Notes: generated by a model not told the origin, from the letters alone. Positions 8,674 through 17,186 are shown, counted from the stretch's first letter. The stretch is DNA of 64,000 nt from Cohnella algarum (GCF_016937515.1 NZ_JAFHKM010000002.1:248001-312000); one strand, 5' to 3'. Made by a program: numbers and translations.

Positions 8674-8688
8674 TTATACTTAGTCTAA
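8674..8688 (-). promoter_or_regulatory. Per-like box upstream of the PerR-like gene
   Basis: TTATACTTAGTCTAA, 21 bp before the ATG at 8652. It differs at one position from the box at 7447-7461. The surrounding DNA is AT-rich and probably holds the promoter. Confidence 0.6.
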
Positions 8689-8744
8689 AATTATATCAAA
8701 AAAGGGGGTTTGTCAAACGTTTGGGCAGATTTTCCAATTTACGC

Positions 8745-10823
8745 TCACGCTCCGTCACGTCTGCTTCCGGCCCCGATCTTGGCGACCCCGACTCTGCCGG
8801 AAAAAAACGCCGCGCCCCCGCCCATGTCCGCCAGCCGGTCCGGCGTCAGCGCATTGACGGCGCGCTTGCCGTCCGGGCCGTCCGCCCACAAGCCGAGGCT
8901 TACGGCCACGCCCCGCAAAACGTCGCGCCCGACCGAAGCCGTCAGCTCGCATTCGCCCCGGGCGTTCCATACGCGCACCGCATCCCCGTCGGCAATGCCG
9001 AGCTCGGCCGCGTCCAGTTCGTTCAAAACGAGCTTCGGCGATTTCTCCATTTGCGCGTGCTTCGCGTTATTGGAAAACGTCGAGTTCAAAAAGTTGTGGT
9101 TCGGTCCCGGAATAAACAGGAACGGCAGCTCTCCGTCGTCCGCGAGCGGAACGAACGTAGGCAGCGGCGGCAGCCCTTTGCGCTCCATCGCCTTCGAATA
9201 CAGCTCGATTTTGCCGCTCGGCGTCCGCAGCTTGCCGGGAAGGGGCGGTCTCGCCTTAACCTTGACGAACGGCTTCTCCCGCAGCAGCTCCAGCGTAATG
9301 CCGTCATAGGCGGGGTTGAACGGCGCGTTCAGCGCCTGTCGGATCAGATCGTCCTCCGTATCCCGGAAGGCCTCGTCCTCGAACCCCATCGCTTCGGCCA
9401 GCAGGCGGAACGTCTCGACGTTCGATTTGCTTTCGCCGTACGGCGCGATTACCGGCTCCTGAATTTGCACATAATGATGCCAATAGGAATGATAAAAATC
9501 GGTATTTTCCAGCGACGACGTCGCCGGCAGCACGATGTCCGCGTACGCGGCCGTCTCCGTCAAAAACAGATCGTGCACGACGGTGAAGAGGTCCTCCCGC
9601 CTGAGCCCCTCGCGCACCTTGTTCGTGTCCGGGGCGACGATCGCCGGATTCGAATTGTACACGTACAGCGAGCGAATCGGCGGGTCGAGCTCGAGCAGCG
9701 CGCTGCCGATCCGGTTCATGTTGACCGAGCGCGGCTTCGTCCGGCGCAAATCCGGGCGCGTCAGCGCCTTGTCGTTGTGGGCGACGTGCCCGCCGTTGCC
9801 TTTGATCGCTCCTCCGCCCAGGTCGAGCCAGGAGCCGGTAACCGCGGGCAGGCAAGCGATCGTCCGGACGCACATGCCGCCGTTGTCGTGGTGCTGCGGG
9901 CCGTTGCCGATGCGGATGAAGGCCGGCTTCGTCCCGCCGTAAAGCCTCGCCAGCCGCACGATGTCTTCCGGGGGGACGCCGGTAATGGCCGAAACCGCAA
10001 GCGGATCGTACTGCCGTACGTGCTCGCGCAGCTCTTCGTGCCCGACGGTATATTCGCGCAAAAAGGCTTCGTTCGCAAGCCCTTCCGCGAACAGCACGTG
10101 CATCATGCCGAGGGCGAGCGCGGCGTCGGTGCCGGGCCGGATCGGAACGAACCAGTCGGCCCAGCGCGCGGTGCGGTTGCGATGAACGTCGATGGCGACG
10201 ACGGTCGCGCCGTTTTTGCGGGCTTTTTCCGCGATCGTTACCTGGTGCATGTTCGTCGAGACCGCATTGATGCCCCACATGACGATGAGCTTCGCGTGAA
10301 CGGTATCCTCCGGGTCCGTGCCGTAGCTTCCGCCCATCGTGTAGCGGTAGCCTTCCGTGCCGGCCGATTCGCAAATCGTCCGCTCCAGCTCCGACGACCC
10401 GAGCCGGTGGAAAAACCGCCGGTCCATCCCTTCGGTTCCGATCCGCCCCATATTGCCGTAGAAGCTGTAGGGCAAAATGGCCTCCGGCCCGGACTCCGCG
10501 ATCAACTCCTTCCAGCGCCCGGCGATCGTCTTCAGCGCTTCGTCCCAACCGACTCGCTCGAATTTCCCCTCGCCCTTCGGCCCCGTCCGCTTAAGCGGGT
10601 AGGCGAGCCGCTTCGGATCGTAAATCCGCTCCGTCAAATGGCGGACTTTGTTGCAGATCGCGCCCAACGTGACCGGATGGGACGGATCGCCTTCGATTTT
10701 GACGATGCGGCCGTCCTTTTTGTGAACGAGCAGTCCGCATTGATCCGGACAGTCGAGGGAACAGACGGACGGAAAGACGCCGTCGGGCATCTCCGTCCAT
10801 CGCAGGCTTGCGCGCCGTTGCAT
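8745..10823 (-). CDS. Molybdopterin-dependent oxidoreductase (DMSO reductase/formate dehydrogenase family, YyaE-like)
   Basis: A 692-residue cytoplasmic Mo-bisMGD enzyme. Four cysteines of an N-terminal 4Fe-4S site are at about 21, 25, 29 and 57 (CSLDCPDQC ... GAIC). The central molybdopterin domain includes IVMWGINAVSTNMHQ and the C-terminal molydop-binding domain includes NDGDAVRVWNARGE-like sequence (IADGDAVRVWN). No twin-arginine signal is present. The length and motifs resemble Bacillus YyaE, annotated as a formate dehydrogenase or nitrate reductase relative; the substrate is not settled. Its upstream region carries a 23-bp element also found before hxlA, which would fit formaldehyde/formate metabolism. 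Confidence 0.88.
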   Translation of the reverse strand: MQRRASLRWTEMPDGVFPSVCSLDCPDQCGLLVHKKDGRIVKIEGDPSHPVTLGAICNKVRHLTERIYDPKRLAYPLKRTGPKGEGKFERVGWDEALKTIAGRWKELIAESGPEAILPYSFYGNMGRIGTEGMDRRFFHRLGSSELERTICESAGTEGYRYTMGGSYGTDPEDTVHAKLIVMWGINAVSTNMHQVTIAEKARKNGATVVAIDVHRNRTARWADWFVPIRPGTDAALALGMMHVLFAEGLANEAFLREYTVGHEELREHVRQYDPLAVSAITGVPPEDIVRLARLYGGTKPAFIRIGNGPQHHDNGGMCVRTIACLPAVTGSWLDLGGGAIKGNGGHVAHNDKALTRPDLRRTKPRSVNMNRIGSALLELDPPIRSLYVYNSNPAIVAPDTNKVREGLRREDLFTVVHDLFLTETAAYADIVLPATSSLENTDFYHSYWHHYVQIQEPVIAPYGESKSNVETFRLLAEAMGFEDEAFRDTEDDLIRQALNAPFNPAYDGITLELLREKPFVKVKARPPLPGKLRTPSGKIELYSKAMERKGLPPLPTFVPLADDGELPFLFIPGPNHNFLNSTFSNNAKHAQMEKSPKLVLNELDAAELGIADGDAVRVWNARGECELTASVGRDVLRGVAVSLGLWADGPDGKRAVNALTPDRLADMGGGAAFFSGRVGVAKIGAGSRRDGA

Positions 10824-10875
10824 AAATCTACCTCCCTGTTTTGCATCTCGCCAAGGGCCTTTTCCGTATGGTTCA

Positions 10876-10898
10876 GCATATGTCTAGGATAACCCCTG
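10876..10898. promoter_or_regulatory. 23-bp element shared with the hxlA promoter region
   Basis: Contains TCTAGGATAACCCCTG and matches 15816-15838 at 21 of 23 positions. It lies 52 bp upstream of the molybdopterin oxidoreductase ATG, in the opposite orientation relative to its gene from the hxlA copy. It may be an operator for a shared regulator. Confidence 0.5.
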
Positions 10899-10935
10899 CG
10901 GCGATGCAAAACAATAAAGAGAATGGAGGCTTCCC

Positions 10936-12030
10936 TCAACCCTGCGGCCTTCGCGCGACGCTGCCCCGAATCCAGGCGGCCAGGCAAAGAAGCAGGCCGA
11001 TCGCGATAAACGCGAAATCGAACACGATGTGGCTCGACCCCAAATAGCGGTCGAAATCGACTTCGCTCGACGGCCCCCAAACGCTCAAAACGAGGGTGAA
11101 AAACCCGATCGGGAAGGCGATCGCCTTGTAATCTTCGATCCCCAGCCACTGCGCCGTCCCCAGCACCGCGGCGTACTGATAGGTGGCCAACTGCAGGAAC
11201 GTTCCCGGAAGCCAAACGGCCAGCAGCAGGGCGTCGACATGCTGGAAAAATTCGCCGATCGCGATATAGCGGACGACCTCGATGAACGGGTAATTCAGCG
11301 TGCCCGCATGCTTTCCGAACAGAAAAACCGACACGAGGCCGGAGACGACGAGCGTAAGCATCAGCGAAAACCAGGTCAGCAAAGTATAGGTTTTCGCCTG
11401 CCGCTGATTCGAAATCAGCGGGTAGTACAGCCCCAGCATGATGTATCCGGCGAACCAGCTCGTCGGAACGAGCGCGCCCTTGACGGAAGGAAGAGGTCCT
11501 TGCCCCATGATCGGCAAAACGTTCGTCACCTCCCACTCGGGAATGGTCAGCACGATCAGGAAGCCGAACACGAGCACCGTGACCGGCAGAAACAGCTGCG
11601 CGAGCCTCCCCAGCGCCTCCACTCCCCCTCTGACCGCATAAGCCGCAAGAAGCATGATCCCGCCCGCCGGGACGAGCGGAGGCGTTCGATCCAGAAAAAC
11701 GGCGGAAATGAAATCGCCGTATATCCGCAAAATGACGGAAGTCAGGTAGACACAGTAAAAAATGACGGCCGCCCCCGCCGCCTTTCCCCCGACCGTGCCC
11801 AGCAGCCGCTTGCCGTATTGAACGACCGTCTCCTTCGGAAACATGCGGGCCATGCGAAGAATCGCTATCACGTAGACCAGGCCGACCAGATGGGCCCAGA
11901 CGGGCGACAGCCATAAATCGCGGCCCGCTTCCTTGCCCGTGATTTTGGGAATCAGAAGCAAGCCGTCATAAGCCAGGATGGAATAAAAAAGAATCCCGAA
12001 TTGCGCCGCCGAAATTCTTCCTTTCTCCAT
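10936..12030 (-). CDS. Spore germination permease, GerAB/GerKB family
   Basis: A 364-residue, roughly ten-helix membrane protein of the APC superfamily, the B subunit of a GerA-type germinant receptor in the spore inner membrane. Family features include the N-terminal ISAAQFGILFYSILAYDGLL, the motif LWLSPVWAHLVGLVYV and a final helix before the basic tail GSVARRPQG. Last gene of the A-C-(small ORF)-B operon; it starts 12 bp after the small ORF. Germinant specificity cannot be read from sequence. Confidence 0.93.
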   Translation of the reverse strand: MEKGRISAAQFGILFYSILAYDGLLLIPKITGKEAGRDLWLSPVWAHLVGLVYVIAILRMARMFPKETVVQYGKRLLGTVGGKAAGAAVIFYCVYLTSVILRIYGDFISAVFLDRTPPLVPAGGIMLLAAYAVRGGVEALGRLAQLFLPVTVLVFGFLIVLTIPEWEVTNVLPIMGQGPLPSVKGALVPTSWFAGYIMLGLYYPLISNQRQAKTYTLLTWFSLMLTLVVSGLVSVFLFGKHAGTLNYPFIEVVRYIAIGEFFQHVDALLLAVWLPGTFLQLATYQYAAVLGTAQWLGIEDYKAIAFPIGFFTLVLSVWGPSSEVDFDRYLGSSHIVFDFAFIAIGLLLCLAAWIRGSVARRPQG

Positions 12031-12042
12031 GGAGCGCCCTCC

Positions 12043-12267
12043 TCAGCTCAGCTTGCCGGCCAGCGGCTTGCAGATCCAATCGATCAGTTCCATCGGTCCC
12101 GGCATATTCGGAAACATCAGGACGAGCACCGCGGCAAGCCAGCCGGCGGCGGCCACGGCTACGAGCGCCGCCCTTTCCTTCTTGCGGCAGGGATCCAGGC
12201 TGCGCCATTCGGCCCCGACGATCGCCGCGACGACGAGCGACACTCCCGCGACCTTCAGCCAGATCAT
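12043..12267 (-). CDS. Small two-helix membrane protein in the germination operon
   Basis: A 74-residue protein starting MIWLKVAGVSLVVAAIVGAEW with one N-terminal helix and a second helix (AALVAVAAAGWLAAVLVLMF). Its ATG overlaps the GerAC stop as ATGA, so translation is coupled. A fourth small membrane protein accompanies some Bacillus germinant receptors (the D-type subunits, about 70-80 residues with two helices). Size, topology and position fit that role, but sequence identity to a named D subunit could not be checked. Confidence 0.7.
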   Translation of the reverse strand: MIWLKVAGVSLVVAAIVGAEWRSLDPCRKKERAALVAVAAAGWLAAVLVLMFPNMPGPMELIDWICKPLAGKLS

Positions 12268-13466
12268 CGGCTCTCCCCCGTTTTCGGCGTTCGCCCGACG
12301 GGCTCGTTGTTCATGCCGATGCGGCGGACGTTCACCCGAACCGCGACCTCGACTTCCAGCGAAGGAAAAACCTGCTTCCAGCGGGCCTTCATCCGGTTCC
12401 ATTCCCGCGGGCGGCTGCGGTTGATCGCTTCCCCGAACCCGAAGACATCGGATTTCATCTTTTGCGCCCGCTCGACGGCAAGCTCGACTTTTCGGCGGAT
12501 ATGCTCCGCCTCGGCCTTTTCCGTTTTGCGAATATATTCCGGGTCGGCCAAAGCGTAAGGGGTCGTATTCTGAATGATGCTCAACTCCGTCTCGATGCGA
12601 ATTTCCATAGCGGGGCGATCTCCTTTCAGATGGGGAATCAACCGGGTTTTCGCGGACATCACCATGAGCGAGACGAGCGGAGGAGACGCTTCCAGCTTGA
12701 CGGTTTCGATATCGCGATGCAATTGCTCCAGCACCCACTTGGTTCCCGAAAACGCTTCTTCGTCCATTTCGCCTGCCATGCGGCCTTCGGAAAGAACGGC
12801 ATACCCTTTGATGTAAGGGGCGGTTTCCTTGCCGTCGCGCGAAAGGTTGATAAGGGGCACGACCGCGTCTTCCGTTTCATCGGTCATCTTTTGAATGAGC
12901 CGGTTCATCGTCATTGGCTTGGGGAACAGGCGAGCGGCTTCGCCCCCCAAAAAGTCGGCTTTCGTTTGTTCGAGGGAATACCCGGAAGCGAAAAAATCGC
13001 GGACGCTTCCTCCGAAAACGAACGGCTGCACCCGCAGGCGCACTTCGTTGTCGCGGACCAGGTAATCCAGCTGCTCGCGAAACCCGGCGCGCGCCAGCTT
13101 TTCCCCCACGACAAGCATTTCCAGCTGCCCCCAATAGATCGTGCGGGGCAGCTTGGCTTGCAGCTTGCTCACCGCATCGGCGGCGGTTTCGCCCTCGGCG
13201 GACCGAACGATCGTTTGCCCCCCGCCCCCCGGCTGGCTCCCGCTTTGCGCCCGGCTGCCGTCCTCCTGCTTCGGAACGATGATTTCCAGCGTCATCTCGA
13301 CGGCTCCGCTCTCCTTCCGGTCCAAGCCGACGCTCGTCACGATCGCCAATCCGTTCACTTCCTCCCGGTCCCAGCAGCCGGCAATCGGCGCGATTGCAAG
13401 CGCCAGGAACAAAAGCGGCAAGCGCTCGCTCAAAAGCCGCCAATAGGCAACCGTCCGTTCAGGCAT
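12264..13466 (-). CDS. Spore germination lipoprotein, GerAC/GerKC family
   Basis: A 400-residue lipoprotein. The signal peptide ends in the lipobox IAGC near residue 31, followed by the family's WDREEVNGLAIVTSVGLD. The C-terminal domain with mixed charged helices (EHIRRKVELAVERAQ) is typical of GerAC. It anchors to the spore inner membrane with the A and B subunits. It starts 6 bp after the A-subunit stop. A Gly/Gln/Ser-rich linker near residue 80 is unremarkable. Confidence 0.93.
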   Translation of the reverse strand: MPERTVAYWRLLSERLPLLFLALAIAPIAGCWDREEVNGLAIVTSVGLDRKESGAVEMTLEIIVPKQEDGSRAQSGSQPGGGGQTIVRSAEGETAADAVSKLQAKLPRTIYWGQLEMLVVGEKLARAGFREQLDYLVRDNEVRLRVQPFVFGGSVRDFFASGYSLEQTKADFLGGEAARLFPKPMTMNRLIQKMTDETEDAVVPLINLSRDGKETAPYIKGYAVLSEGRMAGEMDEEAFSGTKWVLEQLHRDIETVKLEASPPLVSLMVMSAKTRLIPHLKGDRPAMEIRIETELSIIQNTTPYALADPEYIRKTEKAEAEHIRRKVELAVERAQKMKSDVFGFGEAINRSRPREWNRMKARWKQVFPSLEVEVAVRVNVRRIGMNNEPVGRTPKTGESR

Positions 13467-13472
13467 GCCGCT

Positions 13473-15020
13473 TCATTCCTCCTCTCCCCGTCCCGGCTCC
13501 GGCCGCTGTCCGGGGGCAAGCCGGTCCCGGTTTCGCCCGTTCGCGAAGCTCGGGCGCTTCGTCATCTTCCACCAGGGAACCCGGACCATCGTATCCTTCG
13601 TATCGCTGGCGACGAACGGCGCGAACGGCGTCAGGTAGGGAACGCCGAACGATCGCAGCGTGCACAGGTGAATGGCGATGGCGATAATGCCGAACATGAC
13701 GCCCAGCATGCCGAGCATGCCTCCCAGCACGATGAGCAGGAGCCGGAGCAGGCGGATGGACAGCTCGATCGAATAGTGAGGGGCCGTAAACCCCGCGATG
13801 CCGGTAAACGCGATAATGATGACGATCGGCGCGGAGACGAGGCCGGCGGAAACGGCAGCCTCTCCTACGACGAGCGCGCCGACGATCGTGACGGCCGAGC
13901 CGATCTGCCGCGGCAGACGCAGGCCCGCTTCGCGCAGCACCTCGAACGCCAGCTGCATCATCAGCACTTCCACGATCGTCGGGAACGGAATGGCTTCCCG
14001 CGCCGACGCGATGCTGATCATTAATTTGCCCGGCACCATCTCCTGGTGAAAATTCAGGAGCGCGACGTACGCCGCCGGAAGGATGAGCGAAATGAACAGC
14101 GTGCAGTACCGCAAAAAACGGAGCGTGCTGGAGTACAACGAGCGGTTGTAGTAATCGTCCGCCGCCTGCAGCAGCGTAACGAGCGTCACGGGGACGATCA
14201 GCACGTTGGGGGTGCCGTCGACGAGGATGACGACGCGGCCTTCGAGCAGGCTCGCCGCCGCGATATCGACCCGCTCCGTAAATTGCTGCTGCGGAAACGG
14301 CGAGTACGGGCTGTCCTCCGTCAGCTCTTCGATATATCCCGTTTCCAGCACGCTGTCCAGGTCGATTCGCTCGATCCGCCGCCGCACCTCCTCGACCAGA
14401 GACGGCTTGGCCAGCCCTTCGATGAAGGCAATATAGACGTCCGTCTCGGTATAACGGCCGAGCTGCAGCGATTGCAGCTTCAGCTTGACGGTCTGGACTT
14501 TCCGGCGGAGGAGCGACAGATTGGTCGCGATCGATTCGGTAAAGCCTTCGCGCGGCCCCCGAAGCGACGGCTCGGTTTTCGGCTCTTCCACCGCTCGTTT
14601 TTCCCACTTGGCGATTTTGAGCAGCAAGGCGCGCTCGCAATCGTCGATCAGCAGCAAAGGGTCCCCTTTGATCAATTGACGGGCGCATTCGCCGATCGTG
14701 CCGATCTCCTCGACCGACACGATGGACAGCACCCGGTTTTTGACCTCTTGCAAATCCGCCTTCTCCGCCGGTTCCGACCGCATCAGCGGCTTCAGCACGC
14801 TGACATCGATCTCCTGCCGGTCCGACATGCCGGGGATATAGACGAGCTCGGCCTTCACCGTTCCGCCGATCAGGAACGTCCGGAACGAGACGTCGTCAGA
14901 GAGGCTGAAAATCCGTTTGAGAGCTTCCACGTTTCGGTCCAGCGACGCGGACAAAGCCGCGCTTTCTTCCGGCACGAACGTTTCGGAAGCTTGGTTTGGT
15001 TTGAAAGACCGTTTTCGCAT
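13473..15020 (-). CDS. Spore germination protein, GerAA/GerKA family
   Basis: About 515 residues; the A subunit of a GerA-type germinant receptor. The soluble N-terminal region has SDDVSFRTFLIGG and family motifs such as GYIEELTEDSPYSPFPQ and LVDGTPNVLIVP. The C-terminal part has four to five helices including EAIPFPTIVEVLMMQLAFEVLREAGLRLP (only partly quoted: EAIPFPTIVEVLMM). ATG 15020 follows GGGTGACGGTG; GTG 15029 is an alternative. First gene of the operon. A promoter with an embedded Zur box lies 130 bp upstream. Confidence 0.94.
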   Translation of the reverse strand: MRKRSFKPNQASETFVPEESAALSASLDRNVEALKRIFSLSDDVSFRTFLIGGTVKAELVYIPGMSDRQEIDVSVLKPLMRSEPAEKADLQEVKNRVLSIVSVEEIGTIGECARQLIKGDPLLLIDDCERALLLKIAKWEKRAVEEPKTEPSLRGPREGFTESIATNLSLLRRKVQTVKLKLQSLQLGRYTETDVYIAFIEGLAKPSLVEEVRRRIERIDLDSVLETGYIEELTEDSPYSPFPQQQFTERVDIAAASLLEGRVVILVDGTPNVLIVPVTLVTLLQAADDYYNRSLYSSTLRFLRYCTLFISLILPAAYVALLNFHQEMVPGKLMISIASAREAIPFPTIVEVLMMQLAFEVLREAGLRLPRQIGSAVTIVGALVVGEAAVSAGLVSAPIVIIIAFTGIAGFTAPHYSIELSIRLLRLLLIVLGGMLGMLGVMFGIIAIAIHLCTLRSFGVPYLTPFAPFVASDTKDTMVRVPWWKMTKRPSFANGRNRDRLAPGQRPEPGRGEEE

Positions 15021-15148
15021 CACCGTCACCCTGTTTCGCTTCGGCGGCCGCCCGTTTCATTTTTTCCTCGATTCCGTTAGGGTTGCCAAAAACCGCCGTT
15101 TCATGAATGTCCCGGGAAAACGCAAATTCGAATGCAAAAAATCGTCGC

Positions 15149-15176
15149 ATTATACGTAATTATTACGATTAAACAA
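15149..15176 (-). promoter_or_regulatory. Promoter with Zur box in its spacer, upstream of the germination operon
   Basis: Minus-strand TTGTTT (15176-15171), a 16-bp spacer and a perfect TATAAT (15154-15149). Lying across the spacer is TCGTAATAATTACGT (15154-15168), which matches the Zur consensus TCGTAATNATTACGA at all but one defined position. The only gene downstream in this direction is the GerAA gene. Apart from this site and a weak dyad near 15207-15230, the 344-bp gap 15021-15364 shows nothing. Confidence 0.6.
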
Positions 15177-15364
15177 CAGACTTAAACCGGAATTTATTCG
15201 ACCGTAAAAGAACGGCCCTTCGAGACCGTTCCGCATCCACCGGGGCCTACAGATCAGGTATTTCCGGGCCATCGGGGGAACAAACGGACGGAAAGATCCC
15301 GTCCGACAGCTCCGCAAACGATCCGCTTTTCCGTCGGATCCGCGTTTTCTCTTTTCGCATTTCG

Positions 15365-15718
15365 CTATTTCCATACGACTTTTTCGCCGTAGTCCTTGCC
15401 CCATTCGTACATCAGCTTCAAAATCGGCATCAGCCCCTCGCCGTATTCCGTCATGGAATATTCCACTCTCGGCGGCACCTCGGCGTACACCTTGCGGCGA
15501 ACGAGTCCGTCGTCCTCCAGCTCGCGGAGCTGGTTTGTCAGCATCTTCTGCGTAATCGAAGGGATGAGCCGCTTCAGCTCGCTGAACCGTTTCGTTCCTT
15601 CCAAACCCAGATGCCACAAAATGATAAGCTTCCATTTTCCGCCTATGACCGCCAGCGTCAGCTCTTTTTCGCAATTGATTTCTTTCAGGTTGATTCGTTC
15701 TTTCAACTCGGTGGCCAT
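15365..15718 (-). CDS. hxlR: HxlR family transcriptional regulator
   Basis: A 117-residue winged-helix regulator of the HxlR/DUF24 family, with an N-terminal cysteine in [20 protein letters not shown] and the motif [19 protein letters not shown]. In Bacillus subtilis HxlR activates hxlAB in response to formaldehyde; here hxlAB is divergent and adjacent, which supports the same role. ATG 15718 is preferred because AGGGGAGG precedes it; a TTG eight codons upstream (15742) lies before that site. An inverted repeat in the shared intergenic region is a likely binding site. Confidence 0.9.
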   Translation of the reverse strand: MATELKERINLKEINCEKELTLAVIGGKWKLIILWHLGLEGTKRFSELKRLIPSITQKMLTNQLRELEDDGLVRRKVYAEVPPRVEYSMTEYGEGLMPILKLMYEWGKDYGEKVVWK

Positions 15719-15769
15719 GATATTCGAAGCCTCCCCTTTCAAAAGCCCCGCCGGGGCCCAATAGTATCC

Positions 15770-15792
15770 TTGCGGTAACTACATTACGGCAA
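15770..15792. promoter_or_regulatory. Inverted repeat in the hxlR-hxlA intergenic region, candidate HxlR operator
   Basis: TTGCGGTAAC-TAC-ATTACGGCAA. The two 10-bp arms match at 8 of 10 positions and contain GTAA/TTAC. It lies between the divergent genes, 52 bp from hxlR and 88 bp from hxlA. Confidence 0.5.
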
Positions 15793-15815
15793 AGTGCGTT
15801 CTTCCGAAAAAGACG

Positions 15816-15838
15816 GCATACGTCTAGAATAACCCCTG
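15816..15838. promoter_or_regulatory. 23-bp element shared with the molybdopterin oxidoreductase upstream region
   Basis: Contains TCTAGAATAACCCCTG, 41 bp before the hxlA ATG, and matches 10876-10898 at 21 of 23 positions. The C-tracts resemble operators of CsoR/FrmR-family repressors, but no such gene is in the window. Confidence 0.5.
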
Positions 15839-15879
15839 TACCCTAGCAAACACAACAAACGATTGGAGGAACGGTTATT

Positions 15880-16512
15880 ATGCAACTGCAATTGGCGCTG
15901 GATCTGGTGGGCATCCCGGAAGCGATCGAACTCGTTCGGGAGGTCGAAGCGTTTATCGATATCGTGGAAATCGGCACCCCTGTCGTCATCAACGAAGGAC
16001 TTCATGCGGTCAAAGCGGTCAAGGACGCGTTCCCGAAGCTTAACGTGCTGGCCGATCTGAAAATTATGGACGCGGGCGGCTATGAAGTAATGAAAGCTTC
16101 CGAAGCGGGTGCGGATATCGTGACCGTGCTCGGCGTCTCGGACAATTCGACCATCGTCGGAGCCGTGGAAGAAGCGAAAAAACGGAACAAAAAAATTATG
16201 GTCGACATGATCAACGTCAAAAATCTGGAGGAACGCGCGCAAGAGATCGACGGGCTCGGCGTGGATTATATTTGCGTCCATTCCGGATACGACCACCAGG
16301 CCGCGGGCCTCGACTCGTTTGCGGATTTGGCGGCGATCCAGCGCGTCGTCAAAAACGCCAAAACCGCGATCGCGGGCGGCATCAAGCTGGACACGCTGCC
16401 CGAGGTCGTGGCGGCGGGGCCGGATTTGGTCATCGTCGGCGGCGGGATTACCGGCCAGGCCGACAAGCCTTCGGTCGCCGCGGAGATGCGGCGGCTGATC
16501 GGACGGGCCTGA
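15880..16512 (+). CDS. hxlA: 3-hexulose-6-phosphate synthase
   Basis: A 210-residue TIM-barrel enzyme of the orotidine-5'-phosphate decarboxylase superfamily. It condenses formaldehyde with ribulose 5-phosphate to give D-arabino-3-hexulose 6-phosphate, the fixing step of the ribulose monophosphate pathway. Signature motifs are LALDLV at the start, VLADLKIMDAGGYE (the DxKxxD metal/phosphate site), VHSGYDHQAAG and the phosphate-binding IAGGIKLD and IVGGGITG. ATG 15880 follows TTGGAGGAACGG. hxlB follows after 4 bp. In a non-methylotroph the pair detoxifies formaldehyde. Confidence 0.96.
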   Translation: MQLQLALDLVGIPEAIELVREVEAFIDIVEIGTPVVINEGLHAVKAVKDAFPKLNVLADLKIMDAGGYEVMKASEAGADIVTVLGVSDNSTIVGAVEEAKKRNKKIMVDMINVKNLEERAQEIDGLGVDYICVHSGYDHQAAGLDSFADLAAIQRVVKNAKTAIAGGIKLDTLPEVVAAGPDLVIVGGGITGQADKPSVAAEMRRLIGRA

Positions 16513-16516
16513 CCCG

Positions 16517-17092
16517 ATGGCCGGTCAGCAACGGCCCGTTGCCGCGGACGCTTGGACGGAACGCGTGCTGGAGGAGCTGATCCGCACGGTGGCGGCCGTG
16601 CCCGGGGCGGCTTTGGAGGCGGTCGCCGGGCAGATCGGCGGGGCCCGTCGAGTCTACGTAGCGGGCGCGGGGCGGTCGGGCCTCATGATGCGGGCGTTTG
16701 CCATGCGGCTCATGCACCTGGGGTTCGAAGCGCACGTGGCGGGAGAGACGGTGACGCCGGGAATCGGGGAGGGCGACCTGCTCGTGATCGGATCCGGGTC
16801 GGGAACGACCGGGAGTCTGCTTCGCATGGCGGAGAAAGCGAAAGGAGTCGGCGCCCGGCTCGCGCTGCTGACGACCGCCGCAGATTCCGACATCGGGCAA
16901 TTGGCGGACGTGACCGTGCCGATTCCCGCCGCGGCGAAGGAGCAAAGGGGCTCGTCTAAAAGCGTGCAGCCGATGGGCTCCCTGTTCGAGCAGAGCCTGC
17001 TGCTCACGCTCGATGCTGTCGTCCTGAAGCTGATGGAGGCCGGGTCGGTCGACGCCCGCGCCATGATGGCCAGGCACGCGAATCTGGAATAA
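16517..17092 (+). CDS. hxlB: 6-phospho-3-hexuloisomerase
   Basis: A 191-residue SIS-domain isomerase that converts arabino-3-hexulose 6-phosphate to fructose 6-phosphate, the second step of formaldehyde fixation. The SIS signature is seen as VYVAGAGRSGLMMRAFAMRL, followed by GDLLVIGSGSGTTGSL, SVQPMGSLFEQ and LDAVVLKLME, which are typical of this enzyme. It starts 4 bp after hxlA and is followed by a strong terminator, so hxlAB is a complete two-gene operon. Confidence 0.95.
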   Translation: MAGQQRPVAADAWTERVLEELIRTVAAVPGAALEAVAGQIGGARRVYVAGAGRSGLMMRAFAMRLMHLGFEAHVAGETVTPGIGEGDLLVIGSGSGTTGSLLRMAEKAKGVGARLALLTTAADSDIGQLADVTVPIPAAAKEQRGSSKSVQPMGSLFEQSLLLTLDAVVLKLMEAGSVDARAMMARHANLE

Positions 17093-17153
17093 ACCGAAAG
17101 GCCGCCAGGCGGGAACAATCGTTTCTTCCTCGCACGGCGGCCTTTCGGTTTTT
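17091..17153 (+). terminator. Terminator of hxlAB
   Basis: Stem of 16 bp (AAACCGAAAGGCCGCC with GGCGGCCTTTCGGTTT) followed by T residues. The stem begins at the hxlB stop codon. Reading the other way it could also end rpmG transcripts. Confidence 0.85.
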
Positions 17154-17186
17154 CCCGCCAGCCTTCGGGTGATCTCGGCTGACGCT

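Noticed and set aside
8667..10892. A 741-codon open frame on the plus strand, opposite the molybdopterin oxidoreductase
   Set aside because: It is the high-GC antisense shadow of a well-conserved gene. Its sequence is Arg/Val/Ala-rich without domains, and there is no ribosome site.
13459..14688. Arg-rich frame of 409 codons overlapping the GerAA gene
   Set aside because: Shadow frame of the germination A subunit; no signals or domains.
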